Shown here in pieces: positions 17,018-24,970 of a stretch of 64,000 nucleotides of DNA (its first letter is position 1; each line of letters opens with the position of its first letter). The position numbers and the translations under genes were made by a program. The DNA is from Anaerotruncus massiliensis (ex Togo et al. 2026). Its GTDB lineage: Bacteria > Bacillota > Clostridia > Oscillospirales > Ruminococcaceae. The stretch covers positions 2,790,541 to 2,854,540 of the forward strand of contig NZ_LT962687.1 in NCBI RefSeq assembly GCF_900199635.1. The letters run 5' to 3'. Under the pieces are notes generated by a model that saw nothing but the letters and a program-made list of their open reading frames with translations, was not told the origin of the DNA and ran no database searches.

Positions 17018-17756
17018 CCGTCCCCGCCTCCCCTCCGCGCAGGTACGCGCCGCCGCTGCCCGGCTTCCAGCTTCCGCCGCCCGCGCCGATCTCGAAATGC
17101 AGCTTCGCGATGCCGAGGTCGACCGCCTGGGAGGCGTAGTCGGGGACCGACGCGCTGACCGCGCCGTCCCGCCAGACAAAGCGGACCGGCTGCCGGTTGA
17201 GGGCGGAGGGCGCGCGCCGGACGGCGCGCATCCCCGCCGCGAACCAGTCGGGCGGCGTCTCCCCGCCCGCGTCGTAGAGCGCCTCCAGCGGCTTGGTCGA
17301 GCGGTGGACCATCCGGTAGATGAACCGCTCCTTCCCGCCAAGCTCCGCGGACACGTGCCCGACCGTAATCACGCAGACGAGCTCCTCGTCGGGGAGCAGG
17401 CGGCAGGGGCAGGCCGCCCGGTCGAAGGTGCCGCCCACCCAGCAGGTGCCGAGCCCGAGCCTGGTGGCCTCCAGGACGAGCTTCTCCCCCCAGTAGCCCA
17501 CCTTCTCCCGCAGGCAGAGGTCCGCGCGCCTGCCCGCCATCGCGAAATAGCTGTTCACGCCCGAAAACATGCCGTAGCTGCGGCGAAAGCCCCGGAACGC
17601 CTCCGCGCCCTCCCGGACAAGCTCGACGCGCAGCCCGGCGCGCCGGTTGTATTCCCCCACCAGCGTGAGCAGCGCGCCCGAGGTAAAGGGCTCCAGCGGC
17701 GTCTCCAGATAGCTGCGGCGGGAAATCCGCCGCTCGACGGCCTCCAGGTCGGTCAT
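17007..17756 (-). CDS. Nitroreductase-family protein
   Basis: A 249-residue flavin-dependent nitroreductase-fold protein. It opens with ERRISRRSYLETPLEP, the typical SRRS(Y/I) FMN-binding start, and has GYWGEKLVLEATRLGLGTCWVGG, a phrase common to this fold in clostridia. The second half, with RRAPSALNRQPVRFVW, provides the other FMN-contact region. The substrate cannot be told. It lies between two YjbQ-type genes with 4 bases and an 11-base overlap, so the three form a tight operon. Confidence 0.85.
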   Translation of the reverse strand: MTDLEAVERRISRRSYLETPLEPFTSGALLTLVGEYNRRAGLRVELVREGAEAFRGFRRSYGMFSGVNSYFAMAGRRADLCLREKVGYWGEKLVLEATRLGLGTCWVGGTFDRAACPCRLLPDEELVCVITVGHVSAELGGKERFIYRMVHRSTKPLEALYDAGGETPPDWFAAGMRAVRRAPSALNRQPVRFVWRDGAVSASVPDYASQAVDLGIAKLHFEIGAGGGSWKPGSGGAYLRGGEAGTDAL

Positions 17757-17760
17757 ATCC

Positions 17761-18177
17761 TCACTCCCCGATGATCTTGATCAGCACCCGCTTGTCGCGT
17801 TTGCCGTCGAATTCAAAATAGAAGATCTGTTCCCACGTCCCGAAATCGAGCCTGCCGTCCGTCACGGCCACGACCGTTTCCCGGCCCATGACCGTCCGCT
17901 TGAGGTGCGCGTCGGCGTTGTCCTCGCAGCCGTTGTGGCGGTACTGGGCGTAGGGCTTTTCGGGCGCGAGCTTTTCCAGCCACACCTCATAGTCGTGGTG
18001 CAGCCCGCTTTCATCGTCGTTGATGAAGACGCTTGCCGTGATGTTCATCGCGTTTGCGAGCAGCAGGCCCTCTTTGATCCCGCTCTCCCGCAGCGCCTCC
18101 TCAACCTGCGGCGTGATGTTGACGAGCCCGCGCCGGGCGGGCAGGCGGAAATGCAGCTCCTTGCGGTAGGATTTCAT
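17761..18177 (-). CDS. YjbQ/UPF0047 family protein (second copy)
   Basis: A 138-residue UPF0047 member: [21 protein letters not shown] at the start, [40 protein letters not shown] and a C-terminal [18 protein letters not shown]. Compared with the neighbouring family member, it has [13 protein letters not shown] where the other has NENSDPDV, so the two are different subtypes rather than a recent duplication. AGGGGG lies about 9 bases before the ATG at 18,177. It is the first gene of the three-gene operon. Confidence 0.88.
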   Translation of the reverse strand: MKSYRKELHFRLPARRGLVNITPQVEEALRESGIKEGLLLANAMNITASVFINDDESGLHHDYEVWLEKLAPEKPYAQYRHNGCEDNADAHLKRTVMGRETVVAVTDGRLDFGTWEQIFYFEFDGKRDKRVLIKIIGE

Positions 18178-18348
18178 CGGCAGCGCCCCCTTTGCATTTA
18201 TTATAACACGCGTCCCCGGCCGGTACAACGTCGCATCCGGTCATCTTTTGTTCACAATCCCGGCCACAGTGAGGACACAGTTTGTTCATATTCTTGCGCT
18301 ATGATGGTCTTTTAAATATGAACGACAGAGGGGGAGTGGGAGTCCGCC

Positions 18349-19731
18349 ATGAAGCAGGATATGGACTACCGATTTGCCAATGAAAACATTCCAAAACTGA
18401 TCTTATCGCTTTCCGCGCCGGCGATCGCGGCGCAGGTGATCAACGCGCTCTACAACGTGGTCGACCGGATGTACATCGGGCGGATGCCCGGGAACGGCAC
18501 GGTCGCGCTGACCGGCGTGGGGCTGGCGTTCCCGATCATCATGGTCATTTCGGCGTTCGCGGCGCTGGTCGGGTACGGCGGCGCGCCGCTCGCCTCGATC
18601 AAGATGGGCGAGGGCAGGCGCGACAAGGCGGAGGAGCTGATGGGCAACTGCTTTACCATGCTCGTGGGCGTCGCGGTCCTGCTGACCGTGGTGCTGATGA
18701 TCTTCAAGACGCCGCTCCTGAACCTCTTCGGCGCGAGCCCCGACACGCTGCCCTACGCGGACAGCTACCTGGAGATCTACCTGATCGGCACGATCAGCGT
18801 GCAGATCGCGCTGGGGATGAATCAGTTCGTCTCGGCGCAGGGCTTTGCCAAGACCGCCATGCTCACCGTCTGCATCGGCGCGGCGCTCAACATCGTCCTC
18901 GACCCCATCTTCATCTTCGCGCTGGATATGGGCGTGCGGGGCGCGGCGCTCGCCACCATCCTCTCCCAGACGGTCTCCGCGGTGTGGGTGCTCCTGTTCA
19001 TCTCCTCCAAGCGCTCCAACCTGCGTTTGCGGGCGCGCAACTTCCGCGTGAGCCCCAAGGTCGCGGGACCGGTGCTGGCGCTCGGGCTTTCCCCCTTCAT
19101 CATGCAGAGCACCGAAAGCCTTGTGCAGGTCACCTTCAATTCCTCGCTCCAGAATTACGGCGGCGACGCCTACGTCGGCGCGATGGTCATCATGAGCAGC
19201 GTCATGCAGTTCTTTATGATGCCCATCATGGGCCTCGCGCAGGGCTCCCAGCCGATCATCAGCTTTAACTACGGCGCGGGGAACCACGGGCGCGTCAAGC
19301 AGGCGATCAAGTACATGACCGCCTTCTGCGTGACCTTCGGGATGCTGCTGTGGATCATTATGGTCTTTTTCCCGCAGCTGCCCATCCGCATCTTTACCGG
19401 CGACCCCGCCGTCATCGCCCTCACCTCCCGGCTGATGCGCATCTTCTTCCTCGGCATGGTGGTCTTCGGCTTCCAGATGTCCTTCCAGCAGGTGTTCATC
19501 GCGCTCGGCCAGGCGAAGGTCTCCATCTTCATCGCCATGCTGCGCAAGCTGATTCTGCTGATTCCGCTCGTGCTGATCCTGCCGCATTTCATCACCCCGC
19601 AGACGACCGGCGTCATCATCGCCGAGCCGATCGCCGACATCACCGCCGCACTCACCTGCTGCGCGCTCTTCGCCTGGAAGTGCCGCCGGCTGCTGAACGG
19701 CGCCCCGGAAACTCCTCCGCAGGAGCAGTAA
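18349..19731 (+). CDS. MATE-family multidrug exporter
   Basis: A 460-residue membrane transporter of the MATE (MatE) family, normally driven by Na+ or H+ to export organic cations. Two homologous halves with about twelve hydrophobic segments can be seen. The opening LSLSAPAIAAQVINALYNVVDRMYIG and the mid-protein GLAQGSQPIISFNYGAG are typical. It has its own strong ribosome site and a terminator directly after it, so it is a single-gene unit. Substrate unknown. Confidence 0.92.
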   Translation: MKQDMDYRFANENIPKLILSLSAPAIAAQVINALYNVVDRMYIGRMPGNGTVALTGVGLAFPIIMVISAFAALVGYGGAPLASIKMGEGRRDKAEELMGNCFTMLVGVAVLLTVVLMIFKTPLLNLFGASPDTLPYADSYLEIYLIGTISVQIALGMNQFVSAQGFAKTAMLTVCIGAALNIVLDPIFIFALDMGVRGAALATILSQTVSAVWVLLFISSKRSNLRLRARNFRVSPKVAGPVLALGLSPFIMQSTESLVQVTFNSSLQNYGGDAYVGAMVIMSSVMQFFMMPIMGLAQGSQPIISFNYGAGNHGRVKQAIKYMTAFCVTFGMLLWIIMVFFPQLPIRIFTGDPAVIALTSRLMRIFFLGMVVFGFQMSFQQVFIALGQAKVSIFIAMLRKLILLIPLVLILPHFITPQTTGVIIAEPIADITAALTCCALFAWKCRRLLNGAPETPPQEQ

Positions 19732-19745
19732 ACGCCATCAAAACG

Positions 19746-19784
19746 GCCCGCCGGTTTCGCATCCGCGAAGCCGGCGGGCTTTGT
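19746..19784 (+). terminator. Terminator of the MATE exporter gene
   Basis: Arms of 15 bases (from GCCCGCCGGTTTCGC at 19,746) pair perfectly over a short loop and are followed by TTTGT. Confidence 0.8.
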
Positions 19785-19818
19785 CATTGCGCCTGAGCGG
19801 TGGGAAACGCCGGGGCGC

Positions 19819-19947
19819 TCACGCGGCCCAGCCGTCCTCGAGGTCCCGAAGCGCCTCCTGTTCGGTGTCGGCCGAGAATTGGAACCTTCCAAGCCGGTCG
19901 TACACTTCCACGTGCCCCTGCACCCACCTGATCTGATAATCCGCCAT
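19819..19947 (-). CDS. Small hypothetical protein (42 residues)
   Basis: A short reading frame starting MADYQIRWVQGHVEVYD and ending EALRDLEDGWAA. A good GGAAAGGAG site lies ahead of the ATG and the composition looks protein-like (VYDRLGRFQFSADT). Small proteins with this GHVEVYD...FSADT pattern occur in this bacterial group, but I know no function for them. It is followed at 50 bases on the same strand by no other gene and lies just after another small gene. Confidence 0.6.
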   Translation of the reverse strand: MADYQIRWVQGHVEVYDRLGRFQFSADTEQEALRDLEDGWAA

Positions 19948-19996
19948 TGCCGACACTCCTTTCCGTGTTGTGCGCGGTCCTGTTCCCGTGTTTCGT

Positions 19997-20128
19997 TCAG
20001 TCCTCCCGGACGGCCTGGAGGTAGCGCTTTTCGGTGCGGTAACCCTCCCGGGCGGCCTTCCGGCACTGTCCCATCATATAGCGGTAAAACCCGTAGCTTC
20101 CCGCCAGCCAGACGATTGTTCCCAGCAT
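19997..20128 (-). CDS. Small membrane-associated hypothetical protein (43 residues)
   Basis: The frame starts MLGTIVWLAGSYGFYRYMMG, one short hydrophobic helix, followed by a basic amphipathic tail rich in Arg and Lys. GGAGGG stands 5 bases before the ATG, and a TATAAT-type -10 (within 20,152-20,160, minus strand) lies about 25 bases upstream. A TGTCC-N8-GGACA inverted repeat at about 20,167-20,184 could be an operator. Function unknown. Confidence 0.55.
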   Translation of the reverse strand: MLGTIVWLAGSYGFYRYMMGQCRKAAREGYRTEKRYLQAVRED

Positions 20129-20159
20129 CTTTTTCCCTCCTTCCATCCTTATTATAATA

Positions 20160-21200
20160 GGGTGAGTGTCCAATATAACGGACAGTTTGAGGGGCTTTCA
20201 CTCTGCGTGCGGCAGAGATTTCCGGGTCCCGCCCCGGCGGCGGTTTGGGATTTGCCGCGCTGCGCCCGGCGGGGCTTTCACGGGAATTGCCGCCCGTGGG
20301 CGGCAAGAATCACGAGCGCGTTCCGCCGCGCGTCACGGGTTCCTTTTCGGACGGACGAAAAGGAACCAAAAGTCCGCCTAAGAACCCTCCGCCGGGTTCT
20401 TAGGAATCTCCGGGAGTACCTTGCCAGTACCCGCAGGTTACCGCCGCTCCCCACGGGTACACCAGCTGAAGGCTCAATTCAGGTTGCGGGTGCACCCAAC
20501 GATGGAAACAACGGTGCGGCGAACTTGCCGGGTGGGGGCACACGGGGGAGGGTCGCTGACCCTCCGCCCGTGAGGCGCACGCGCATCGGCTTGACCGATC
20601 GCGGGGTCAGTTGCGGGCAGGGGCCGCAACTGACGTGCGCCTTGCGCTCCCAACGACCGAAGCCGGATGGCACGCCGGGGACCCGCGGCGGAAAACAACG
20701 CCCGTTCCGGGCGTTCGCGCGCTCTGCGCGTGTGCGCGGCAAAGCCGCGCAGTTTTCCGCCTCCCCGTGGGCGCTGCGCGCCGCGCAAAAGCGGCCGTGC
20801 CTCCCCGGATGCACTTCCGATACGGTTCCGGAGACTCACCGGCAGAGGCATTGCGCCCGCGGCGCGGCGGCGGGCGGGCTGCTGTAGGCTCGTTCGCTCA
20901 TCCGTGACGGGGCGCCGCCGACTTTGGCCGCAGGCCAACCGGAGGCGGCGCGGGGGTCGCAGGGGCAAAGCCCCTCGTGCCCTTCTTTGGTTCCTTTCTT
21001 GGGCAAGCAAGAAAGGAACTCGCTGTCGGTCGACCACCGACAAACTCCGCCGCTCACTGAGCGGCAAATCTAAGCCCACTCTGGGGTGGGACCCGGCAAA
21101 CTACACCGCTCACTGAGCGGTATGCCTAAGGACCGCCATCGGCCGGCCGCCGGCAACCTCCGCCGCTCGTTGAGCGGCAAACCCAGCCGTTCCCGCGCGG
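20160..21200. repeat. Hairpin-rich non-coding island of about 1 kb
   Basis: Frames in this stretch are open only because of the extreme GC content; none looks like a protein. Instead it contains a chain of strong hairpins: 20,338-20,367 (12-bp stem, GGTTCCTTTTCG), 20,377-20,404 (11-bp stem, CCTAAGAACCC) and 20,990-21,019 (12-bp stem, GTTCCTTTCTTG), with many GC-rich stems in between and three repeats at its end. The GGTTCC...GGAACC and AAAGAAC...GTTC vocabulary resembles the purA-glgP intergenic repeat. Most likely an interspersed repetitive element. Confidence 0.5.
21037..21186. repeat. Three tandem repeats with a conserved hairpin
   Basis: Copies at 21,037-21,074, 21,093-21,130 and 21,150-21,186 have a period of 56-57 bases. 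Each reads about CCGGCAAACTCC followed by the hairpin CCGCTCACTGAGCGG and a CAAATCTAAG-like tail. The third copy changes CACTGAG to CGTTGAG. They lie at the end of the hairpin-rich island. Confidence 0.75.
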
Positions 21201-21232
21201 CAAAAAAGCGGCCGCCCTTTCGGGCAGCCGCT
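21201..21232 (-). terminator. Terminator of the WYL/DUF1905 unit
   Basis: On the minus strand a GC stem (21,207-21,232, tetraloop GAAA) is followed by six T residues. It lies just after the stop of the DUF1905 gene. Confidence 0.8.
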
Positions 21233-21248
21233 TACCTATAAATCCAAT

Positions 21249-21506
21249 TTAAATCTCCTCCACCGTGACGACCACGGCGTCGCCCGGCTGTTTGCCGATT
21301 TTCGCGCGGATGTCCTTACGCAGGCCAAGGATATGGCAGGGCGTCCCCATGCGCACGAGGCTTCCCTCGTACAGCTCGCCGTCGAAGGCGGCCCGCACCC
21401 TGACGCGCCCCTTTCCATATACGGCGCGCACGTCGAAGGGGATTTCGACATACGCGCCGTCGATATCCGGGACTTTTTTGATGATCGCCGTAAAGGTCCG
21501 TTTCAT
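21249..21506 (-). CDS. DUF1905 domain protein
   Basis: An 85-residue protein. The pattern [23 protein letters not shown] followed by [22 protein letters not shown] and [19 protein letters not shown] is that of DUF1905 beta-barrel proteins. These often occur alone or fused to a YdeI domain; here it stands alone. Function is not established. GGAGG lies 7 bases before the ATG at 21,506. It follows the WYL gene by 41 bases on the same strand. Confidence 0.85.
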   Translation of the reverse strand: MKRTFTAIIKKVPDIDGAYVEIPFDVRAVYGKGRVRVRAAFDGELYEGSLVRMGTPCHILGLRKDIRAKIGKQPGDAVVVTVEEI

Positions 21507-21547
21507 CCAACCGCCTCCACGGATAAGATACCCGGCGGGACGCGGGG

Positions 21548-22549
21548 CTATTCGCTGTAGAGAGCGAGGACCTCCCGCGCGGCGGCACAGAGCCCCTGCG
21601 CCACATGGCCAGGGGAAAGGATTTTGACCTCCCCTCCGAACCCAAAGACCCACGAATAAAACTGAGGGCTCACCTGCACCTTGACGGTGGCGTTGAAGTG
21701 CGCGTCGTCCGCCCGTGAGAGGAAGGCGTCCTTGCCGAAGCGGTCGAGCACCACGCCGGCCAGATGATTGACGAACCGCAGCCGGACGGTTTCCTCCTCG
21801 CCGCCGAACATCCCGAACACCCGCTTGGAATAGAGCGCCATGTCAAACCGGTCGAAATGCTCCTGCCCGTCCCGCCGTTCTGCGGTGAGCTGGATTTCAG
21901 CCATTTTGTCGACACGGTAGTGCTTGATGATGTCCGCCTCGCTGTCGAACCCGATCATATAATAGTTTTCATCGTCCCAGGTCAGCGCCCACGGGCTGAT
22001 GCGGTAGCGTTTTCCATTGCGGCGGAACTGCTTTTTGAGCGGCCCGCCCTCCTCCGAAAAGTCGACCGCCCACTCGAAGTAGCGGAAGCTGATCTTTACG
22101 CCAGCCGTGATTGCCGCATGGATCTTGTCGACGTTGTAGTAGATGCTTTCGTTCATCGTCTTGATGCGGTTGGTGACAAACACCTGCCGCTGGAGCAGCC
22201 GCGCCTCGTGCACGCTCGCAAGGCTTTCCACCTTTTTAATCAGCTCGGTGGATTTTTTGTGGGTGATGAATTTGGAGGACTGCACCGCGTCGACCAGCAG
22301 CTTGAGCTCGGGCAGCTGGAAGGTCCGGTTCGCGATGAAGTATTTGTGCCCCGTGCGCTCGACGTCCAGCCCGTAAACGCGCAGCATTTCGAGGTCGTCG
22401 TAGATGCTCTTGCGCTCCGCCGTGACGCCGTAACCGCCGAGCGCGTCGAGGATCTCCGGCAGCGTGAGCCCGTGCTCGTCGTCGGTGCGTTCGAGCAGGA
22501 TCTTCATGAGATAGAGCAGCTTCAGCTTCTGATTCGGATTTTTCGGCAT
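21548..22549 (-). CDS. WYL-domain transcriptional regulator
   Basis: A 333-residue DNA-binding regulator. Residues about 8-65 form an HTH_11-like winged helix ([21 protein letters not shown]). The middle part carries a WYL domain ([21 protein letters not shown]) and the C-terminal WCX-like extension. WYL proteins sense nucleotides or DNA and regulate stress or defence genes. The ATG at 22,549 has AGGGGGCGGG just upstream; longer in-frame extension upstream has coding unlike the family. It diverges from the GIY-YIG gene. Confidence 0.9.
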   Translation of the reverse strand: MPKNPNQKLKLLYLMKILLERTDDEHGLTLPEILDALGGYGVTAERKSIYDDLEMLRVYGLDVERTGHKYFIANRTFQLPELKLLVDAVQSSKFITHKKSTELIKKVESLASVHEARLLQRQVFVTNRIKTMNESIYYNVDKIHAAITAGVKISFRYFEWAVDFSEEGGPLKKQFRRNGKRYRISPWALTWDDENYYMIGFDSEADIIKHYRVDKMAEIQLTAERRDGQEHFDRFDMALYSKRVFGMFGGEEETVRLRFVNHLAGVVLDRFGKDAFLSRADDAHFNATVKVQVSPQFYSWVFGFGGEVKILSPGHVAQGLCAAAREVLALYSE

Positions 22550-22616
22550 TTTCCCGCCCCCTTTACAGTCCCATTGTAACAAATTTCCTGTCCAATAAAC
22601 AGCCCTCTTTTTACCC

Positions 22617-22645
22617 TTGCCGGGGCGGGTCCCGCGTGGTATCAT
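22617..22645 (+). promoter_or_regulatory. Promoter of the GIY-YIG gene
   Basis: TTGCCG at 22,617-22,622 and TATCAT at 22,640-22,645 are 17 bases apart. It lies 33 bases before the start codon. Confidence 0.5.
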
Positions 22646-22678
22646 AGTAACAGCGCGAACCGGGGGGAGGCTTTCGGG

Positions 22679-22969
22679 ATGGAAAACGGGACATGCTATG
22701 CATATCTGCTGCGCTGTGCCGACGGCACCCTTTACGCGGGCTGGACGAACGATCCCGCCGCCCGGCTCGCCGCCCACAACGACGGCCGCGGCGCGAAATA
22801 CACCCGCGGGCGGCTTCCGGTGGAGATGGTCTACCGCGAGGCGTTCGAGACCAAAGCCGAAGCCATGCGCCGCGAGTGGGAACTCAAACAGATGACGCGG
22901 GCCCAAAAGCTCGCGCTGATCGCACACGGGGCCGAGCGCCCGCCGTCGTCTCAAAAAGGGGCTTTTTGA
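22679..22969 (+). CDS. GIY-YIG nuclease superfamily protein
   Basis: A 96-residue single-domain GIY-YIG protein of the YhbQ/UPF0213 type. The motif regions are YLLRCADGTLYAGWTND, then the catalytic arginine region KYTRGRLPVEMVYREAF and the glutamate in the helix MRREWELKQM. Members are thought to nick or process DNA, but the exact role is unclear. GGGGGGAGG lies 8 bases ahead of the ATG. The stop codon falls inside a hairpin. Confidence 0.9.
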   Translation: MENGTCYAYLLRCADGTLYAGWTNDPAARLAAHNDGRGAKYTRGRLPVEMVYREAFETKAEAMRREWELKQMTRAQKLALIAHGAERPPSSQKGAF

Positions 22970-23019
22970 GACGACGCCCGCGCAAAGCGCGGGCCATGCG
23001 TCCCTTCGGGACGCATGGG
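22945..23019. terminator. Hairpin chain after the GIY-YIG gene
   Basis: A 14-bp perfect stem (22,945-22,958 with 22,962-22,975) overlaps the last codons of the GIY-YIG gene. It is followed by CCCGCGCAAAGCGCGGG and by ATGCGTCCC-TTC-GGGACGCAT. No long T run follows, so these may block readthrough or stabilise messages rather than act as a classical terminator. Confidence 0.5.
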
Positions 23020-23057
23020 CGGGCGCCCCGCACCCCTGTGCCATGGGAGGAACACGA

Positions 23058-23885
23058 ATGACGGCAAGCATCCCCGACACCGCCCTGACGCACGGCGGAA
23101 GATTCCATGCGGACGACGTTTTTTCGGCCGCGCTTTTAAAGCTCCTCAACCCATCCGTCCAAATCACCCGGGTGTTCGACGTACCCGAAAACTTCGACGG
23201 GCTCGTCTTCGACATCGGATGGGGAAGATTCGACCACCACCAGAAAAACGCGCCCGTGCGGCCCAACGGCGTGCCCTACGCGGCGTTCGGCCTGCTGTGG
23301 AAGGAATTCGGCGCGGGGCTGGTCGGCCCCGAGGAGGCCGAACGGTTCGATTTCCATTTCATCCAGCCGCTCGACCTCGACGACAACACCGGCTGCGGCA
23401 GCGAGATCGCCGGGCTGATCGGCGCGTTCAACCCGAGCTGGGATTCGGACAGGTCGCCCGACGACTGCTTCGCGGAGGCGGTCGCCTTTGCAGAGGTGAT
23501 TCTGGAGAAGCGGTTCGAGGGCATCTGGAGCATCCAGCGCGCCCGCGCGCTCGTGGAACGCGCGCTCGGCGAAATGAGGGACGGGATCGTGATCCTGCCC
23601 ACCTTCGCCCCCTGGAAAATGGCGCTCGTGCCCTCCCCGGCGGAGTTCGTGGTCTATCCCTCCCAGCGGGGCGGATACAGTGCGCAGGCGGTGCCGAACG
23701 ACGACGAGACGCACAGCCTCAAGCACCCCTTTCCCGCCGGGTGGGCGGGCCGCTCCGAGGAGGAGCTTCCCCGGATTTCCGGAATCGAAACGCTGCGCTT
23801 CTGCCACAACAACCGGTTTCTGATCGCGGCGGGAACGCTGGAGGACGCCGTCCGCGCGTGCGAAGCCGCGCGGCGGGAAAAATAG
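23058..23885 (+). CDS. MYG1-family protein
   Basis: A 275-residue protein of the MYG1/UPF0160 family, related to DHH phosphoesterases. The N terminus shows THGGRFHADDVFSAALL and then DIGWGRFDHHQKN, the His/Asp metal-binding signature. The eukaryotic homologue is an exonuclease; activity of the bacterial form is inferred. The ATG at 23,058 is used because GGGAGG lies 7 bases upstream, itself overlapping an in-frame ATG at 23,043. Runs 14 bases ahead of the DUF6125 gene. Confidence 0.88.
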   Translation: MTASIPDTALTHGGRFHADDVFSAALLKLLNPSVQITRVFDVPENFDGLVFDIGWGRFDHHQKNAPVRPNGVPYAAFGLLWKEFGAGLVGPEEAERFDFHFIQPLDLDDNTGCGSEIAGLIGAFNPSWDSDRSPDDCFAEAVAFAEVILEKRFEGIWSIQRARALVERALGEMRDGIVILPTFAPWKMALVPSPAEFVVYPSQRGGYSAQAVPNDDETHSLKHPFPAGWAGRSEEELPRISGIETLRFCHNNRFLIAAGTLEDAVRACEAARREK

Positions 23886-23899
23886 AGACGGAGGAAACG

Positions 23900-24430
23900 A
23901 TGATGACGGAATATGAATCCATTCAGGAGCTGCCGCGGGAAAAGCTGCTCGAGCTTTGCGAAATGTTTTCCAAGAACTGGCTTGCGCTAGACGGGCTGTG
24001 GTTCCAGTCGATCGAACACAAGCGCGGCATGGACGAGGCGGTCGGGCACGACGTGAACGCGTGGGCGCGCTTCACCGAAACCGAGGCGCGGCGGATCAAG
24101 GAGTTTCTCGGCCTGCCCGAGCTGGCGGGGCTCGAGGGCCTGCGGCGCGCGCTGGCCTTCCGGCTCTACGCGCCGCTCAACCGCCACGAGACGGTGCTCG
24201 AGGGCAATACCCTCACCTTCCATGTGCGGTCCTGCCGCGTGCAGGACGCGCGCGCCCGCAAGGGGATGCCCTACCACCCCTGCAAGCCGGTGGGGCTCGT
24301 CGAGTACACGAATTTCGCCCGGGTCATCGACCCGCGCATCACCACCGAGGCGGTCAGCTGCTACCCCGACATGACCGACGAATCGAGCCGCTGCGTGTGG
24401 CGCTTCACCCTGGACCCCCAAAACGCCTGA
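23900..24430 (+). CDS. DUF6125-family protein
   Basis: A 176-residue protein with the pattern LLELCEMFSKNWLALDGLWF and CYPDMTDESSRCVWRFTL, which I recognise as the clostridial DUF6125 family. Cysteine and histidine residues in the second half (SCRVQDARARKGMPYHPCK) suggest metal or Fe-S binding, which is inference. GGAGG lies 5 bases before the first of two adjacent ATG codons. It is co-oriented with the MYG1 gene and ends at a bidirectional terminator. Confidence 0.8.
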   Translation: MMTEYESIQELPREKLLELCEMFSKNWLALDGLWFQSIEHKRGMDEAVGHDVNAWARFTETEARRIKEFLGLPELAGLEGLRRALAFRLYAPLNRHETVLEGNTLTFHVRSCRVQDARARKGMPYHPCKPVGLVEYTNFARVIDPRITTEAVSCYPDMTDESSRCVWRFTLDPQNA

Positions 24431-24462
24431 GGCGGGCCGCTTAATGTCCGGATAACCTGCGA

Positions 24463-24495
24463 AAAACGGGAGGCCGCTTTGCGGCCTCCCGTTTT
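24463..24495. terminator. Bidirectional terminator
   Basis: The perfect stem AAAACGGGAGGCCGC (24,463-24,477) and its complement (24,481-24,495) enclose a TTT loop. A runs on one side and T runs on the other serve both convergent genes. Confidence 0.9.
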
Positions 24496-24955
24496 AATCT
24501 CCCGGGTTCCGTTTGGCGCTCGCCGTGCGCACGGCGAGCTTACAGATGCAGACGGCGGGCAGATATTTTTCGACGACCTCTTCCCTGCGTGGGTCGCCCG
24601 GGGAAAACCGCCGTGCCAGCAGGTCGAGCTTTTCCCGCTTTTCGGCGGGGTCGGTGACGATCGAGGCGGTCCCGGTAAAGACCGCGCTCTCATAGCGGGT
24701 GTTGTACCGCTCGGGGATCACCCTCGCCGGCCCCACCACCGTAAAGCAGACCTCCGGGCGCGCCCTGATGCAGTCGAGCTTCCGCCCGCTTTTCGCGCAG
24801 TGGAAAAAGACGCACCGCTCCTCCGGAAGCCAGACATAGTTGAGCGGGATGCCGTAGGGCCCGCCCTCCGGCGTCACGAGGGAGAGGAAGCCGTATTCCC
24901 CCTCCGCGAGGATGCGGTAGGCCTCCCGCTCGTCCAAAAACCGGTTTCCAGCCAT
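24494..24955 (-). CDS. Pyridoxamine 5'-phosphate oxidase-like (NimA-type) protein
   Basis: A 153-residue flavin-binding split-barrel protein. The pattern LAEGEYGFLSLVTPEGGPYGIPLNYVW followed by FHCAKSGRKLDCIRARPEVCFTVVG is typical of the NimA/PNPOx-related family in anaerobes. Some members reduce nitroimidazoles; most have unknown substrates. AAAGGAG lies 9 bases before the ATG. It lies 15 bases after the ASKHA gene start side on the same strand and probably forms a unit with it. Confidence 0.87.
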   Translation of the reverse strand: MAGNRFLDEREAYRILAEGEYGFLSLVTPEGGPYGIPLNYVWLPEERCVFFHCAKSGRKLDCIRARPEVCFTVVGPARVIPERYNTRYESAVFTGTASIVTDPAEKREKLDLLARRFSPGDPRREEVVEKYLPAVCICKLAVRTASAKRNPGD

Positions 24956-24970
24956 GGCGTTCCGCTCCTT

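Noticed and set aside
20160-21100. Several frames of 100-300 codons in the hairpin-rich island.
   Set aside because: Composition is Arg/Pro/Ala-rich in every frame, starts lack ribosome sites and hairpins run through them; no frame looks like a protein.
21037-21186. Possible CRISPR array.
   Set aside because: Only three copies, repeats and intervals do not have CRISPR proportions, and no cas gene is present.
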